Shown here one piece after another: positions 20,746 to 30,217 of a DNA stretch of 64,000 bases. This stretch comes from Ryuthela nishihirai. Lineage: Eukaryota > Arthropoda > Arachnida > Araneae > Heptathelidae. The stretch is from NCBI GenBank assembly GCA_038380435.1, contig JAWZYU010000034.1, positions 38,192,901-38,256,900 of the forward strand. The letters run 5' to 3'. The position numbers and the translations under genes are program-made. Below the pieces are notes generated by a model. That model did not search any database. It saw only the letters and a program-made list of their open reading frames with translations, and had not been told where the DNA came from. Positions within the stretch are counted from its first letter, which is position 1, and each line of letters begins with the position of its first letter.

Positions 20746-21000
20746 CGGTCCTGGTTTTTGCAGTTTTTTTTTCGAATATAAAAACTTTTGCGATTGATTT
20801 TGTATGCTAAAACCATTTTTTTTTATCTCGTTAGATAAAAAAAATTTTTAGTTCAAAAGAAAAAAAGCTTTGGATGTCGGAATTTATTAAAACATACAAA
20901 TAAATTCAGTATTACTAAAAATGTAATAAAAAATTCACTTTTTTCGTGGAATAAACAGACAAGAAAAAGGAAAAAAAATAAAGAATATTAAAACTAATTT
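20746..21000. other. AT-rich spacer
   Basis: Homopolymer-rich DNA without a recognised element. Confidence 0.5.
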
Positions 21001-21440
21001 AAAAGAAACGAAATTCCAGCAAATGCAACGTTAATCTTACATCGTGAATGCGCAGTAGCATCTGCAGGAAATGGCCTTCTGAGATCTCTTGTGCTTTATT
21101 CTGCTATTCGATTTCAAAACGTTTTTTTTAACCCAACTCAACACCTTGGAAGAGGAGAACTGTCACACCCTCTTATCAGCCAATGAGACGATAGCCAGAG
21201 CGTCATGACGTCACCAAGTGAAAGACTATCTCTCACAGCAGTAAACTGATTGATAGAGGCTGAAAAAAAGAAAGTAATGACTTGGCTTCATAAAGCGTCT
21301 GGGAATTGCCTTTGAGCACTGTCTGTCTTCTCACGGAATGTACTTCTGAATAGTCACGTCCACAGATCACACTGGAGTACAATTACTGCATTAATTGGCT
21401 CTCACCAAGGTCACAAACTGACAGTCTGCGAACCCTAGTT
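21001..21440. promoter_or_regulatory. Candidate intronic regulatory segment
   Basis: A less AT-rich, apparently nonrepetitive block inside the 31-kb intron. It contains a CCAAT box (AGCCAATGAG, near 21,178), a perfect palindromic CRE (TGACGTCA, 21,206-21,213), and TTATCAGC and CTATCTCT that resemble GATA sites. No exon is apparent. It could be an enhancer or an alternative or antisense promoter; no TATA box is obvious. Confidence 0.35.
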
Positions 21441-21658
21441 TATTCTTTTCATTTTGGGGAGTACGTGACGTTAAACCATACTCCAAAAACTCCGTTGGGT
21501 CAATAAAATTTCGATATTCTTTTCCATTTTTCTATTAAGTTTTTTAAAATATTTTTTAAAGAACTTCATAGAAAAACTGATTTATATTTGTTACATTTTA
21601 TGAAATTGGAATGTGTTTTAATTGCATATATAAATATAATCATTTTTACAACAAAGAT

Positions 21659-22955
21659 CGGGGGGTGGCTCAGTCGGTAGCGCGCCAGGCTCGTAATCTG
21701 TAGTTCCCAGGTTCGAGTCCCAGCTGGGTCAGCGTTGAGATTTATCTCAGCAAAATTCCCCGCCTTGCAAACGGTCAGTAGGGGCTGGATGGCCTTGACG
21801 GGAGGCTACCATCTGTCTCCCAACAGCTGTTCCAGTGGGTCCCCTCCCCCAACCTTCTCTGAGCCTTCGGGGTCCATGTGACCTGGCCATTTAGCCCATG
21901 GTGTGCAAAAAAGTGCCGCTCAGAGGTAAAACAACCCAACGTTAAAGAACACGCTGGATGGCCTTGACGGGAGGCTACTATCTGTCTCCCAACAGCTGTT
22001 CCAGTGGGTCCCCTCCCCCAACCTTCTCTGGGCCTTCGGGGTCCATGTGACCTGGCCATTTAGCCCATGATGTGCAAAACAGTGCCGCTCAGAGGTAAAA
22101 CAACCCAACGTTAAAGAACACGCTGGATGGCCTTGACGGGAGGCTACCATCTGTCTCCCAACAGCTGTTCCAGTGGGTCCCCTCCCCCAACCTTCTCCGA
22201 GCCTTCGGGGTCCATGTGACCTGGCCATTTAGCCCATGGTGTGCAAAAAAGTGCCGCTCAGAGGTAAAACAACCCAACGTTTAAGAACACGCTGGATTTC
22301 CTTGACGGGAGGCTACCATCTGTCTCCCAACAGCTGTTCCAGTGGGTCCCCTCCACCAACCTTCTCTGAGCCTTCGAGGTCCACGTGACCTGGCCATTTA
22401 GCCCATGGTGTGCAAAAAAGTGCCGCTCAGAGGTAAAAGAACCCAACGTTAAAGAACACGCTGGATGGCCTTGACGGGAGGCTACCATCTGTCTCCCAAC
22501 AGCTGTTCCAGTGGGTCCCCTCCCCCAACCTTCTCCGAGCCTTCGGGGTCCATGTGACCTGGCCATTTAGCCCATGGTGTGCAAAAAAGTGCCGCTCAGA
22601 GGTAAAAGAACCCAACGTTAAAGAACACGCTGGATGGCCTTGACGGGAGGCTACCATCTGTCTCCCAACAGCTGTTCCAGTGGGTCCCCTCCCCCAACCT
22701 TCTCTGGGCCTTCGGGGTCCATGTGACCTGGCCATTTAGCCCATGATGTGCAAAACAGTGCCGCTCAGAGGTAAAACACCCAACGTTAAAGAACACGCTG
22801 GATGGCCTTGACGGGAGGCTACCATCTGTCTCCAAACAGCTGTTCCAGTGGGTCCCCTCCCCCAACCTTCTCTGGGCCTTCGGGGTCCATGTGACCTAGC
22901 CATTTAGCCCATGATGTGCAAAACAGTGCCGCTCAGAGGTAAAACAACCCAACCC
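21659..22955 (+). mobile_element. SINE-A with 7-unit tandem tail array
   Basis: A head and a shortened body (GTCAGTAGGGG joined to CTGGATGG) are followed by seven tail units. Unit starts after the first are at about 21,941, 22,110, 22,279, 22,448, 22,617 and 22,785: steps of 169, 169, 169, 169 and 168. Junctions read ACCCAACGTTAAAGAAC. Units 2, 6 and 7 share CATGATGTGCAAAACAGTG, which points to exchange or block duplication among units. Confidence 0.95.
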
Positions 22956-23265
22956 AAGTCCCATAGATCACTAGGCAACAGAAATCTTAACGTGATCTCA
23001 TGTAACTGTCTACAGACAACTGCCAGAAACATGGAATAACTTTCACCTTATGTTAATGGAGTATCAAATTCGAGTCTCCGTAACTTGATAAATAAGTTTT
23101 TATGGAAACATATGACTGAAAATAAATATAAGATGTCAATTAAAATGCCTAAATTTCGTTTTGGAACAATATCCGTTCAGTACTTTAAGTATCACAGAAG
23201 TTTGAATATTGAATAACAGAGATGCTAATCATAAGAACCGGTATTTTCATTTTGGTATAGAGTTG
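22956..23265. other. Unassigned spacer
   Basis: AT-rich DNA between two tandem-tail SINEs. No gene or repeat recognised. Confidence 0.5.
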
Positions 23266-23268
23266 ACA

Positions 23269-24120
23269 GCCGTAATGTGGCCGAGTGGTTAGCGCGCTTG
23301 GCTACTGATCTACGGGACCTGGGTTCGAGCCTCGGGTAAGGCATGGATGTTCGTGTTGTTTTCTGCTGAGGTCCTGCCATCCTCTCAGATCTTCTACTAT
23401 GGCATATGAACTGACAGGCTCCTGTCAGACCTCTGTGGCAAGCAGTTGCTTGAGGGGGTATTTATTTATTTTGTTTTATAGAGTTGACTCTCTGCTGAGG
23501 TCCTGCCATCCTCTCAGACCATCTACTATGGCATATGAACTGACAGGCTCCTGTCAGACCTCTGTGGCAAGCAGTTGCTTGAGGGGGTATTTATTTATTT
23601 TATTTTATAGAGTTGACTCTCTGCTGAGGTCCTGCCATCCTCTCAGACCTTCTACTATGGCATATGAACTGACAGGCTCCTGTCAGACCTCTGTGGCAAG
23701 CAGTTGCTTGAGGGCGTATTTATTTATTTTATTTTACAGAGTTGACTCTCTGCTGAGGTCGTGCCATCCTCTCAGACCTTCTACTATGGCATATGAACTG
23801 ACAGGCTCCTGTCAGACTTCTGTGGCAAGCAGTTGCTTGAGGGGGTATTTATTTATTTTATTTCATAGAGTTGACTCTCTGCTGAGGTCCTGCCATGCTC
23901 TCAGACCTTCTACTGTGGCATATGAACTGACAGGCTCCTGTCAGACCTCTGTGGCAAGCAGTTGCTTGAGGGGGTATTTATTTATTTTATTTTATAGAGT
24001 TGACTCTCTGCTGAGGTCCTGCCATCCTCTCAGACCTTCTACTATGGCATATGAACTGACAGGCTCCTGTCAGACCTCTGTGGCAAGCAGCTGCTTGAGG
24101 GGGTATTTATTTATTTATTT
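23269..24120 (+). mobile_element. SINE-B with six tandem 129-bp tail units
   Basis: The tRNA-like head (GTGGCCGAGTGGTTAGCGCG, then GACCTGGGTTCGAGCC) is followed by units starting CTGCTGAGGTCCTGCCA at 23,363, 23,492, 23,621, 23,750, 23,879 and 24,008, exactly 129 bp apart. Each unit ends in TTTATTT-type tail plus TAGAGTTGACT. ATAGAGTTGAC also lies just before the head (about 23,258) and after the last unit (24,120), so it is the TSD. Host target sequence is therefore inside every repeat unit, meaning the array grew after insertion. 129 is divisible by three, which creates a spurious 241-codon frame. Confidence 0.9.
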
Positions 24121-24124
24121 ATAG

Positions 24125-25280
24125 AGTTGACTCGATAATAAAAATTCATCTCAGGAGTTAATTAAAACTTAAAAAAATAAGTGCTATTTCAACCCATTTA
24201 AAAAACAAGCGTATGTTCTAGAATTTTGTGCCAATAGATCTTTCAGCAATTGTCAATTTTATTCATTTTTCTTAGGTCTGCCTTTGCTGCTGCAAAGGCA
24301 GACCTAAGAAAAATTTAATTAACCCTATTAATTTAATTAATTTATTAAATATTTAATTAAATTTAATTAATTATTTAAAATAAAATTAAGTATTCGAGCT
24401 TCCATTGCTCTTTAAATAAACAACAAATATTGTTAAAATCGAGATTTAGATACATTTCAATGAGATTTTAATTTATCTAGTCCTATTTTCCTATAAAATG
24501 CTTAGTGTAAGAATTAAGGATCTTTGAATTTCACTCTGCATTGAGTTAGCATTGTAATGTTTCCAGTTTTCTCTCCAATATTGGGGCGGGAGTGGCTCAG
24601 TCGGTAGCGCGCCAGGCTCGTAATCTGTAGTTCCCAGTTTCGAGTCCCAGCTGGATCAGCGTTGAGATTTATCTCCGCAAAAATTCCCCGCCTTGCCCAC
24701 GGTCAGTAGGGGACACCGATGGGATTGGAAAGGCCGCCGTCCGTCGGATGGAACGTTAAGCCGTGGCCCCGTGTGCGGGAGAGCCATACCCTGTGCACGT
24801 TAAAGAACACGCTGGATGGCCTTGGCGGGTGGTTACCATCTGCCTCCCAACAGCTGTTCCAGTGGGTCCCCTCCCCCAGCCTTCTCTGAGCCTTCGGGGT
24901 CCATGTGACCTGGCCATTTAGTCCATGGTGTGCAAAAAAGTGCCGCTCAGAGGTAAAACAACCCAACGTTAAAGAACACGCTGGATGGCCTTGACGGGAG
25001 GCTACCATCTGTCTCCCAACAGCTGTTCCAGTGGGTCACCTCCCCCAACTTTCTCTGGGCCTTCGGGGTCCATGTGACCTGGCCATTTAGCTCATGATGT
25101 GCAAAAAAGTGCCGCTCAGAGGTTACCCAACCCAACTCTCCAGTATCCATAAAATCTATCTCCATAAAAATCTCCATAAAATTCTAGAACATATGCTTAT
25201 TTTATTAAATGGTTTGAAACAACACTTATTTTTTTAAGTTTTAATTAACTCCTGCGGTAAATTTTTTATCATCGAGCCAA
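24125..25280. repeat. Foldback element with about 100-bp arms
   Basis: The left arm (AGGAGTTAATTAAAACTTAA, GCGTATGTTCTAGAATTTTG) recurs inverted at 25,185-25,275 (AAAATTCTAGAACATATGCT, TTAAGTTTTAATTAACTCCT). The loop holds a small perfect hairpin (TAGGTCTGCCTTTGCTGC / GCAGCAAAGGCAGACCTA-like, 24,272-24,310), AT-rich DNA and a SINE-A. Confidence 0.75.
24583..25136 (+). mobile_element. SINE-A with duplicated tail (2 units)
   Basis: The flanks CTCTCCAATAT and CTCTCCAGTAT form an 11-bp TSD with one mismatch. The second tail unit has ATGATGTGC and GAGGTTACCC. Confidence 0.9.
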
Positions 25281-25386
25281 TGTATTCTTAATATTGTTTA
25301 AGATAAAGTTGAATGTAACACCACATTTTATCTACACACTTTTACACCAGATATACTGAGGCTGAATTCCACTTTTTTTTTTTTAA

Positions 25387-26261
25387 GTTGGGTTGTTTTA
25401 CCTCTGAGCGGTACTTTTTTGCACACCATGGGCTAAATGGCCAGGTCACATGGACCCCGAAGACTCAGAGAAGGTTGGAGGAGGGGACCCACTGGAACAG
25501 CTGTTGGGAGACAGATGGTAGCCTCCCGTCAAGGCCATTCAGCGTGTTCTTTAACGTTGGGTTGTTTTACCTCTGAGCGGCACTTTTTTGCACACCATGG
25601 GCTAAATGGCCAGGTCACATGATCCCCGAAGGCTCAGAGAAGGTTGGGGGAGGGGACCCAATGGAACAGCTGTTGGGAGACAGATGGTAGCCTCCCGTCA
25701 AGGCCATCCAGCGTGTTCTTTAACGTTGGGTTGTTTTACCTCTGAGCGGCACTTTTTTGCACAGCATGGGCTAAATGGCCAGGTCACATGATCCCCGAAG
25801 GCTCAGAGAAGGTTGGGGGAGGGGACCCAATGGAACAGCTGTTGGGAGACAGATGGTAGCCTCCCGTCAAGGCCATCCAGCGTGTTCTTTAACGTTGGGT
25901 TGTTTTACCTCTGAGCGGCACTTTTTTGCACACCATGGGCTAAATGGCCAGGTCACATGGACCCCGAACGCTCAGAGAAGGTTGGGGGAGGGTACCCACT
26001 GGAACAGCTGTTGGAAGAAATATGGTATCCTCCCGTCAAGGCCATCCAGCGTGTTCTTTAACGTGTACAGGGTATGACTCTCCAGCACACTGGGCCACGG
26101 CTTAACGTCCCATCCGACGGACGGCGGAATTTCCATGCCCATCGGTGTTCCCTAATGACCGTGGGCAGGAAGGGGAGTTAAGTCTCAAAGCTGACCCAGC
26201 TGGGACTCGAACCTGGGAACTTCAGATTACGAGCCTGGCGCGCTACCGACTGAGCCCCCCC
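25387..26261 (-). mobile_element. SINE-A with 4-unit tandem tail array
   Basis: Reading the plus strand, units begin GTTGGGTTGTTTTACC at about 25,387, 25,556, 25,725 and 25,894 (169-bp steps) and then continue into body and head. Units 2 and 3 share CACATGATCCCC, a private change. The flanks are T-rich with TTTTTTTTTAAGTT on both sides. Confidence 0.95.
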
Positions 26262-26567
26262 CCCCCTTTTTTTTTAAGTTCAGAAGATGCAATTAACGTG
26301 GATCGTAAAGCAATAAAATAATAAAATAAATAAATGCCCCCTCAAGCATCTGCTTGCCATGGATAAAAATGCAGCATTTGTTGACGAAACCACTTCCCAG
26401 ATTGATCATAGATCATAAACGGACGAAATGGAGCACCTGACTTTTTGAAAGTCCTTATTTCCTTCATCTGAAGTGTGCCTGTGGCATTGAAGTTAAAATG
26501 TAAAGAGATATAAACTAAAAAGTATCAGAGCCCTAAGGCTATATCTTGATTTTCAAGATCAGCTTGC
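26262..26567. other. Spacer with a SINE-B tail remnant
   Basis: AAATAAATGCCCCCTCAAGC near 26,328 then CTGCTTGCCATGG is an inverted SINE-B tail scrap. The rest is unassigned. Confidence 0.5.
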
Positions 26568-26636
26568 TGGGACTCGAACCTGGGAACTACAGATTACAAG
26601 CCTGGCGCGCTACCGACTAAGCCACCCCCGCCCCTA
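26568..26636 (-). mobile_element. Isolated SINE-A head
   Basis: Only the tRNA-like region is present (B box as GGGACTCGAACCTGGGAAC, A box as GCGCGCTACCGACTAAGCC). Its right edge is at the LINE boundary. This may be a tRNA-head-only product or the remnant of a deletion. Confidence 0.8.
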
Positions 26637-27719
26637 CCAGGATGGATCTTGGCCTCTTAAACTTTTGCTGGCAGAGGAGATCGTACTTAACAGCTTCTGA
26701 AATGAGATTCTGATGTTCCATAGCATTTTCAAAACACTGAATTACAGCAACTCTAGTGAATCTCCGAACAGAAGGAATACAGAGATCTCTTTGATGATGG
26801 AATTACGCACGAATCAAAATGAGCCGACAATCTGTCGCATGACCTTGTTTCGGAAAGTTTGAATTTTCCTTATTTTAGTTTTTTTACCGAAGCTGCAAGT
26901 TGTAGATGCATATAGGGGAATAGGGCGAAAAACCATCTTGTACGTAAGCACCTTTACGTTTGCCAATAAAAGCGTTGAGTACCCAGCAAAAGTGACATCA
27001 ATTTATTGTGTACTGCTTTTCCTTATGTGATGCGTCCAATCGAGCTTTCTGTGCAATGTGACTCCAAGATAAGTAATAGTGTCTATACAGACGATTAGTT
27101 TAGCAAATATTTCCAATTTCGGAACATGGTGTAATATATTGTGTATAAAGATACTTTATCAGTATTTATCTTTCTATTATATTATAATAAAGATCAGTAT
27201 ATCAGTATAAAATCAGTAGATCAGTTTATCGGTATAAAAAATAAATTAATTATACTGATAAAAGTATAATTAATACTTTTATCAGTATTTATCTTTTTCC
27301 AGTTCGTACACTAGGTCTTAAAGTCTTTAAGCATAGTTTGCACTCCACGTCAAGCAAAATCATGTGAAGTAGAGGAAGACAGATAAAGCAGTGTATCTGC
27401 GTACATGGCAGCTTTAACAGTAGGAATTTTTGGAATGTCAGCAATATATATATTGAAACGGGTTGGGCCTAGAACAGAGCCTTGTGGTACCCCTGCAAAA
27501 ATGGGTTAGGCTTTGGAGTAGTCATTGCCAACTCGAACCTTAAATTTCCTATTTGTGAGATTGCTCTGTATTAGATGGATGAGTTCGGCAGGGAACTTGA
27601 ATTTGATAAGCTTGCAGATTATTCCTTTTGTCCAAACCCTTTCGAAAACCTTTGCAACATCCAGGAAAACGACATTGGTGGATTCCTTCTTGTTCCTGGT
27701 ATCAAAAACTGCCTCAATC

Positions 27720-28109
27720 GGGGCGGAGGGTGGCTCAGTCGGTAGCGCACCAGGCTCGTAATCTGTAGTTCCCAGGTTCGAGTCCCAGCTGGGTCAGCGT
27801 TGAGATTTATCTCCGCAAAATTCCCTGCCCACGGTCAGTAGGGGACACCGATGGGCTTGGAAAGGCCGCCGTCCGTCGGATGGGACGTTAAGCCGTGGCC
27901 CCGTGTGCGGGAGAGCCATACCCTGTGTACGTTAAAGAACACGCTGGATGGCCTTGACGGGAGGCTACCATCTGTCTCCCAACAGCTGTTCCAGTGGGTC
28001 TCCTCCCCCAACCTTCTCTGAGCCTTCGGGGTCCATGTGACCTGGCCATTTAGCCCATGGTGTGCAAAAAAGTGCCGCTCAGAGGTAAAACAACCCAACA
28101 ACCCAACCC
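27720..28109 (+). mobile_element. SINE-A, full length, typical copy
   Basis: The perfect 9-bp TSD GCCTCAATC is at 27,711 and 28,110. The head has A box TGGCTCAGTCGGTAGCGC, an anticodon-like loop CTCGTAA and B box GGTTCGAGTCC. The loop and T arm fit a tRNA-Thr(CGT) origin best; elongator Met is the alternative. The body includes GCCGCCGTCCGTCGGATGGG. The end is GCTCAGAGGTAAAACAACCC with an AACCC-type tail rather than poly(A). Roughly 385 bp. Confidence 0.95.
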
Positions 28110-28443
28110 GCCTCAATCACTCGGAGCACCTGATGCACGGTTGAATGCTTTCTTCTGAAGCCGAACTGTTCAGGAGAAATGATAACTGAGTCTTCGGGAA
28201 ACTTCAATCCTGTTTAGAATAATATTTTCATATATTTTACCCATTCAGGACAGAAGACTGATAGGTCTATAATTTTGAGGAAATAGAGGGTCATTGCCGC
28301 TTTTAGGAAGCATGGTAACGATTGCCAATTTCCAAATTACTTATGCAGACTAGAAGCGTAAGAGCCTTTTTGGGACGGTTCTTTAAAACTGTATTGCTGA
28401 TTTTATCCTATCCAGTGGCTTTTGCAGTTTTTAACTTGGAGAT

Positions 28444-28824
28444 TGGGCTGGGTTGTTTTACCTCTGAGCGGCACTGTTTTGCACACCATGGGCTAAATGG
28501 CCAGGTCACATGGACCCCGAAGGCTCAGAGAAGGGAGGGGACCCACTGGAACAGCTGTTGGGAGACAGATGGTAGCCTCCCGTCAAGGCCATCCAGCGTG
28601 TACTTTAACGTGCACAGCGTATGGCTCTGCCGCACACGGAGCCACGGCTTAACGTCCCATCCGACGGATGGCGGCCTTTCCAAGGTCATCGGTGTCCTCT
28701 ACTGACCGTGGGCAGGGCGGGGAATTTTGCGGAGATAAATCTCAACGCTGACCCAGCTGGGACTCGAACCTGGGAACTACAGATTACAAGCTTGGCGCGC
28801 TACCGACTGAGCCACCCCCGCCCC
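28444..28824 (-). mobile_element. SINE-A, full length
   Basis: The perfect 11-bp TSD AACTTGGAGAT is at 28,433 and 28,825. A short internal deletion removes GTTGGGGG-type sequence near 28,533. Confidence 0.95.
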
Positions 28825-28979
28825 AACTTGGAGATAATTTCACGGACTTCAGAATAGGAAGCAAACCTGACACTCGAGCTGTGCTGTTGAGTGTTAAAAT
28901 CTCGGACTGTTTTATTAGTGGAAGAGATGGAATTCTCGTCATACGGTTCATCATTTGGCATAAATTGCTTTTCTAGTTA

Positions 28980-29314
28980 CAAAGTTGTAACTAATGATGA
29001 GGTTAAGCAAAGGATTCTGCAACCTCCTATAAGCAGCATATTGTGCAGAGAGAGACTCCGTTGGTTTGACCATGTTGCCCATATGGATAATTATAGATTG
29101 GCGAATAGGGTTATGAACAGTGTGCCTAAAGGCCTCAGAAAGAAGGGGAGACCTAGGATATGGTGGGCAGACGATGTCAAACAAGACCTTGTTAGAATTG
29201 GTGTGCAGTGGCCGGATGCAGCAGATGTAGCTCAGGACAGATATGCTTGGAGAATTAAACTACGCTGTCTGGTTGGACCTCCGTAGCCCATGACTGCTTG
29301 ATGATGATGATGAT
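28980..29314 (+). mobile_element. RTE-like LINE 3' end inserted in the jockey-like LINE
   Basis: It is 5'-truncated and encodes the same C-terminus as the 3.3-kb element (VTNDEVKQRILQPPISSILC, then RLRWFDHVAHMDNYRLANRV), ending in GATGATGATGATG. CTTTTCTA occurs at both edges (about 28,968 and 29,316), probably the TSD. Confidence 0.85.
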
Positions 29315-29599
29315 TCTTTTCTAAGCAGGAAGGGAATGCTTCTGTTTTGCATTTATTATCGTAGACTAATCTATTTTCTCTATGGTGAACAGGAATTTGT
29401 CTGTTTCTTCCTTTAAGCGCTGAGATTATTTTCCATAGTGATCCGTGATTTGGATTAAGCGAACTAAGCTTGGCGCCCCAGCAATCATTCCGAAATTCTT
29501 GAACTCTCTTCCTGAGTGAACTATGTTTTTGGTTTTAGTTGTCCTTCGTAGATCGTAGATCGTATAATCATATTCGATGTATCGGGTAATAATTTTACC

Positions 29600-29803
29600 C
29601 TAACCATCTCTATCATAAAGATATGCCTATTTGGCATGAGTAAGGACAAAATATATAAGTAAACCACCCTTAGGTGGGCCCGTAAGGGCAAATAAGAGAA
29701 GCCAGAAATAGCAGTGAAATTGCATAAGAAACCTAAAACGGGTAGGTCTCCTCAGAGAACGCTACCGTTTTAGGCCTCTTGTACTTGCTCAAAACAGTAT
29801 GAT
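29600..29803. other. Unassigned spacer with a short inverted repeat
   Basis: CCTAAAACGGGTAGG and CTACCGTTTTAGGCC (29,732-29,780) form a small hairpin. Nothing else is recognised. Confidence 0.4.
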
Positions 29804-29816
29804 CGTAAAAAATCAG

Positions 29817-30204
29817 GGGCGGGGGTGGCTCAGTCGGTAGCGCGCCAGGCTCGTAATCTGTAGTTCCGAAGTTCCAGTCCCAGCTGGGTCAGCGTTGAGA
29901 TTTATCTCCGCAAAAATTCCCCGCCCTGCCCACGGTCAGTAGGGGACACCGATGGGCTTGGAAAGGCCCGCCGTCCGTCGGATGGGATGTTAAGCCTTGG
30001 CCCCGTGTGCGGGAGAGCCATACCCTGTGCACGTTAAAGAACACGCTGGATGGCCTTGACGGGTGGCTAACATCTGTCTACCAACTGTTACACTGGGTCC
30101 CCTCCCCCAACTTTCTCTGAGCCTTCGGGGTCCATGTGACCTGGCCATTTAGCCCATGGTGTGCAAAAAAGTGCCGCTCAGAGGTAAAACAACCCAACCC
30201 ACAA
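29817..30204 (+). mobile_element. SINE-A, full length
   Basis: The perfect 13-bp TSD CGTAAAAAATCAG is at 29,804 and 30,205. The B box is damaged (GTTCCAGTCC), so this copy is probably transcriptionally weak. Confidence 0.95.
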
Positions 30205-30217
30205 CGTAAAAAATCAG

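Larger units (their letters stand above)
26640..29600 (-). pseudogene. Jockey/I-like LINE with three later insertions
   Basis: On the minus strand the RT reads, in order, NYRPISLLS-type sequence (about 28,250-28,310), PEQFGFRRKHSTVHQVLR (28,122-28,200), VVFLDVAKVFERVW (about 27,630-27,690), AGVPQGSVLGPTRFNIYIAD (27,430-27,495), and AMYADTLLYLSSS (27,375-27,415; the catalytic box is Y-A-D-T instead of Y-A-D-D). The C-terminal domain continues to about 26,640. It is split by SINE-A copies at 27,720-28,109 and 28,444-28,824 and by an RTE fragment at 28,980-29,314. The RT sequence picks up exactly across each insertion. Stops and frame breaks make it inactive. Confidence 0.8.

Noticed and set aside
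21785..22955. CRISPR-like regular repeat
   Set aside because: Repeats of 169 bp are contiguous without spacers and clearly derive from a SINE tail in a eukaryotic genome.
23399..24124. Frame of 241 codons with a 43-residue repeat
   Set aside because: It is the 129-bp SINE-B array read in one frame.
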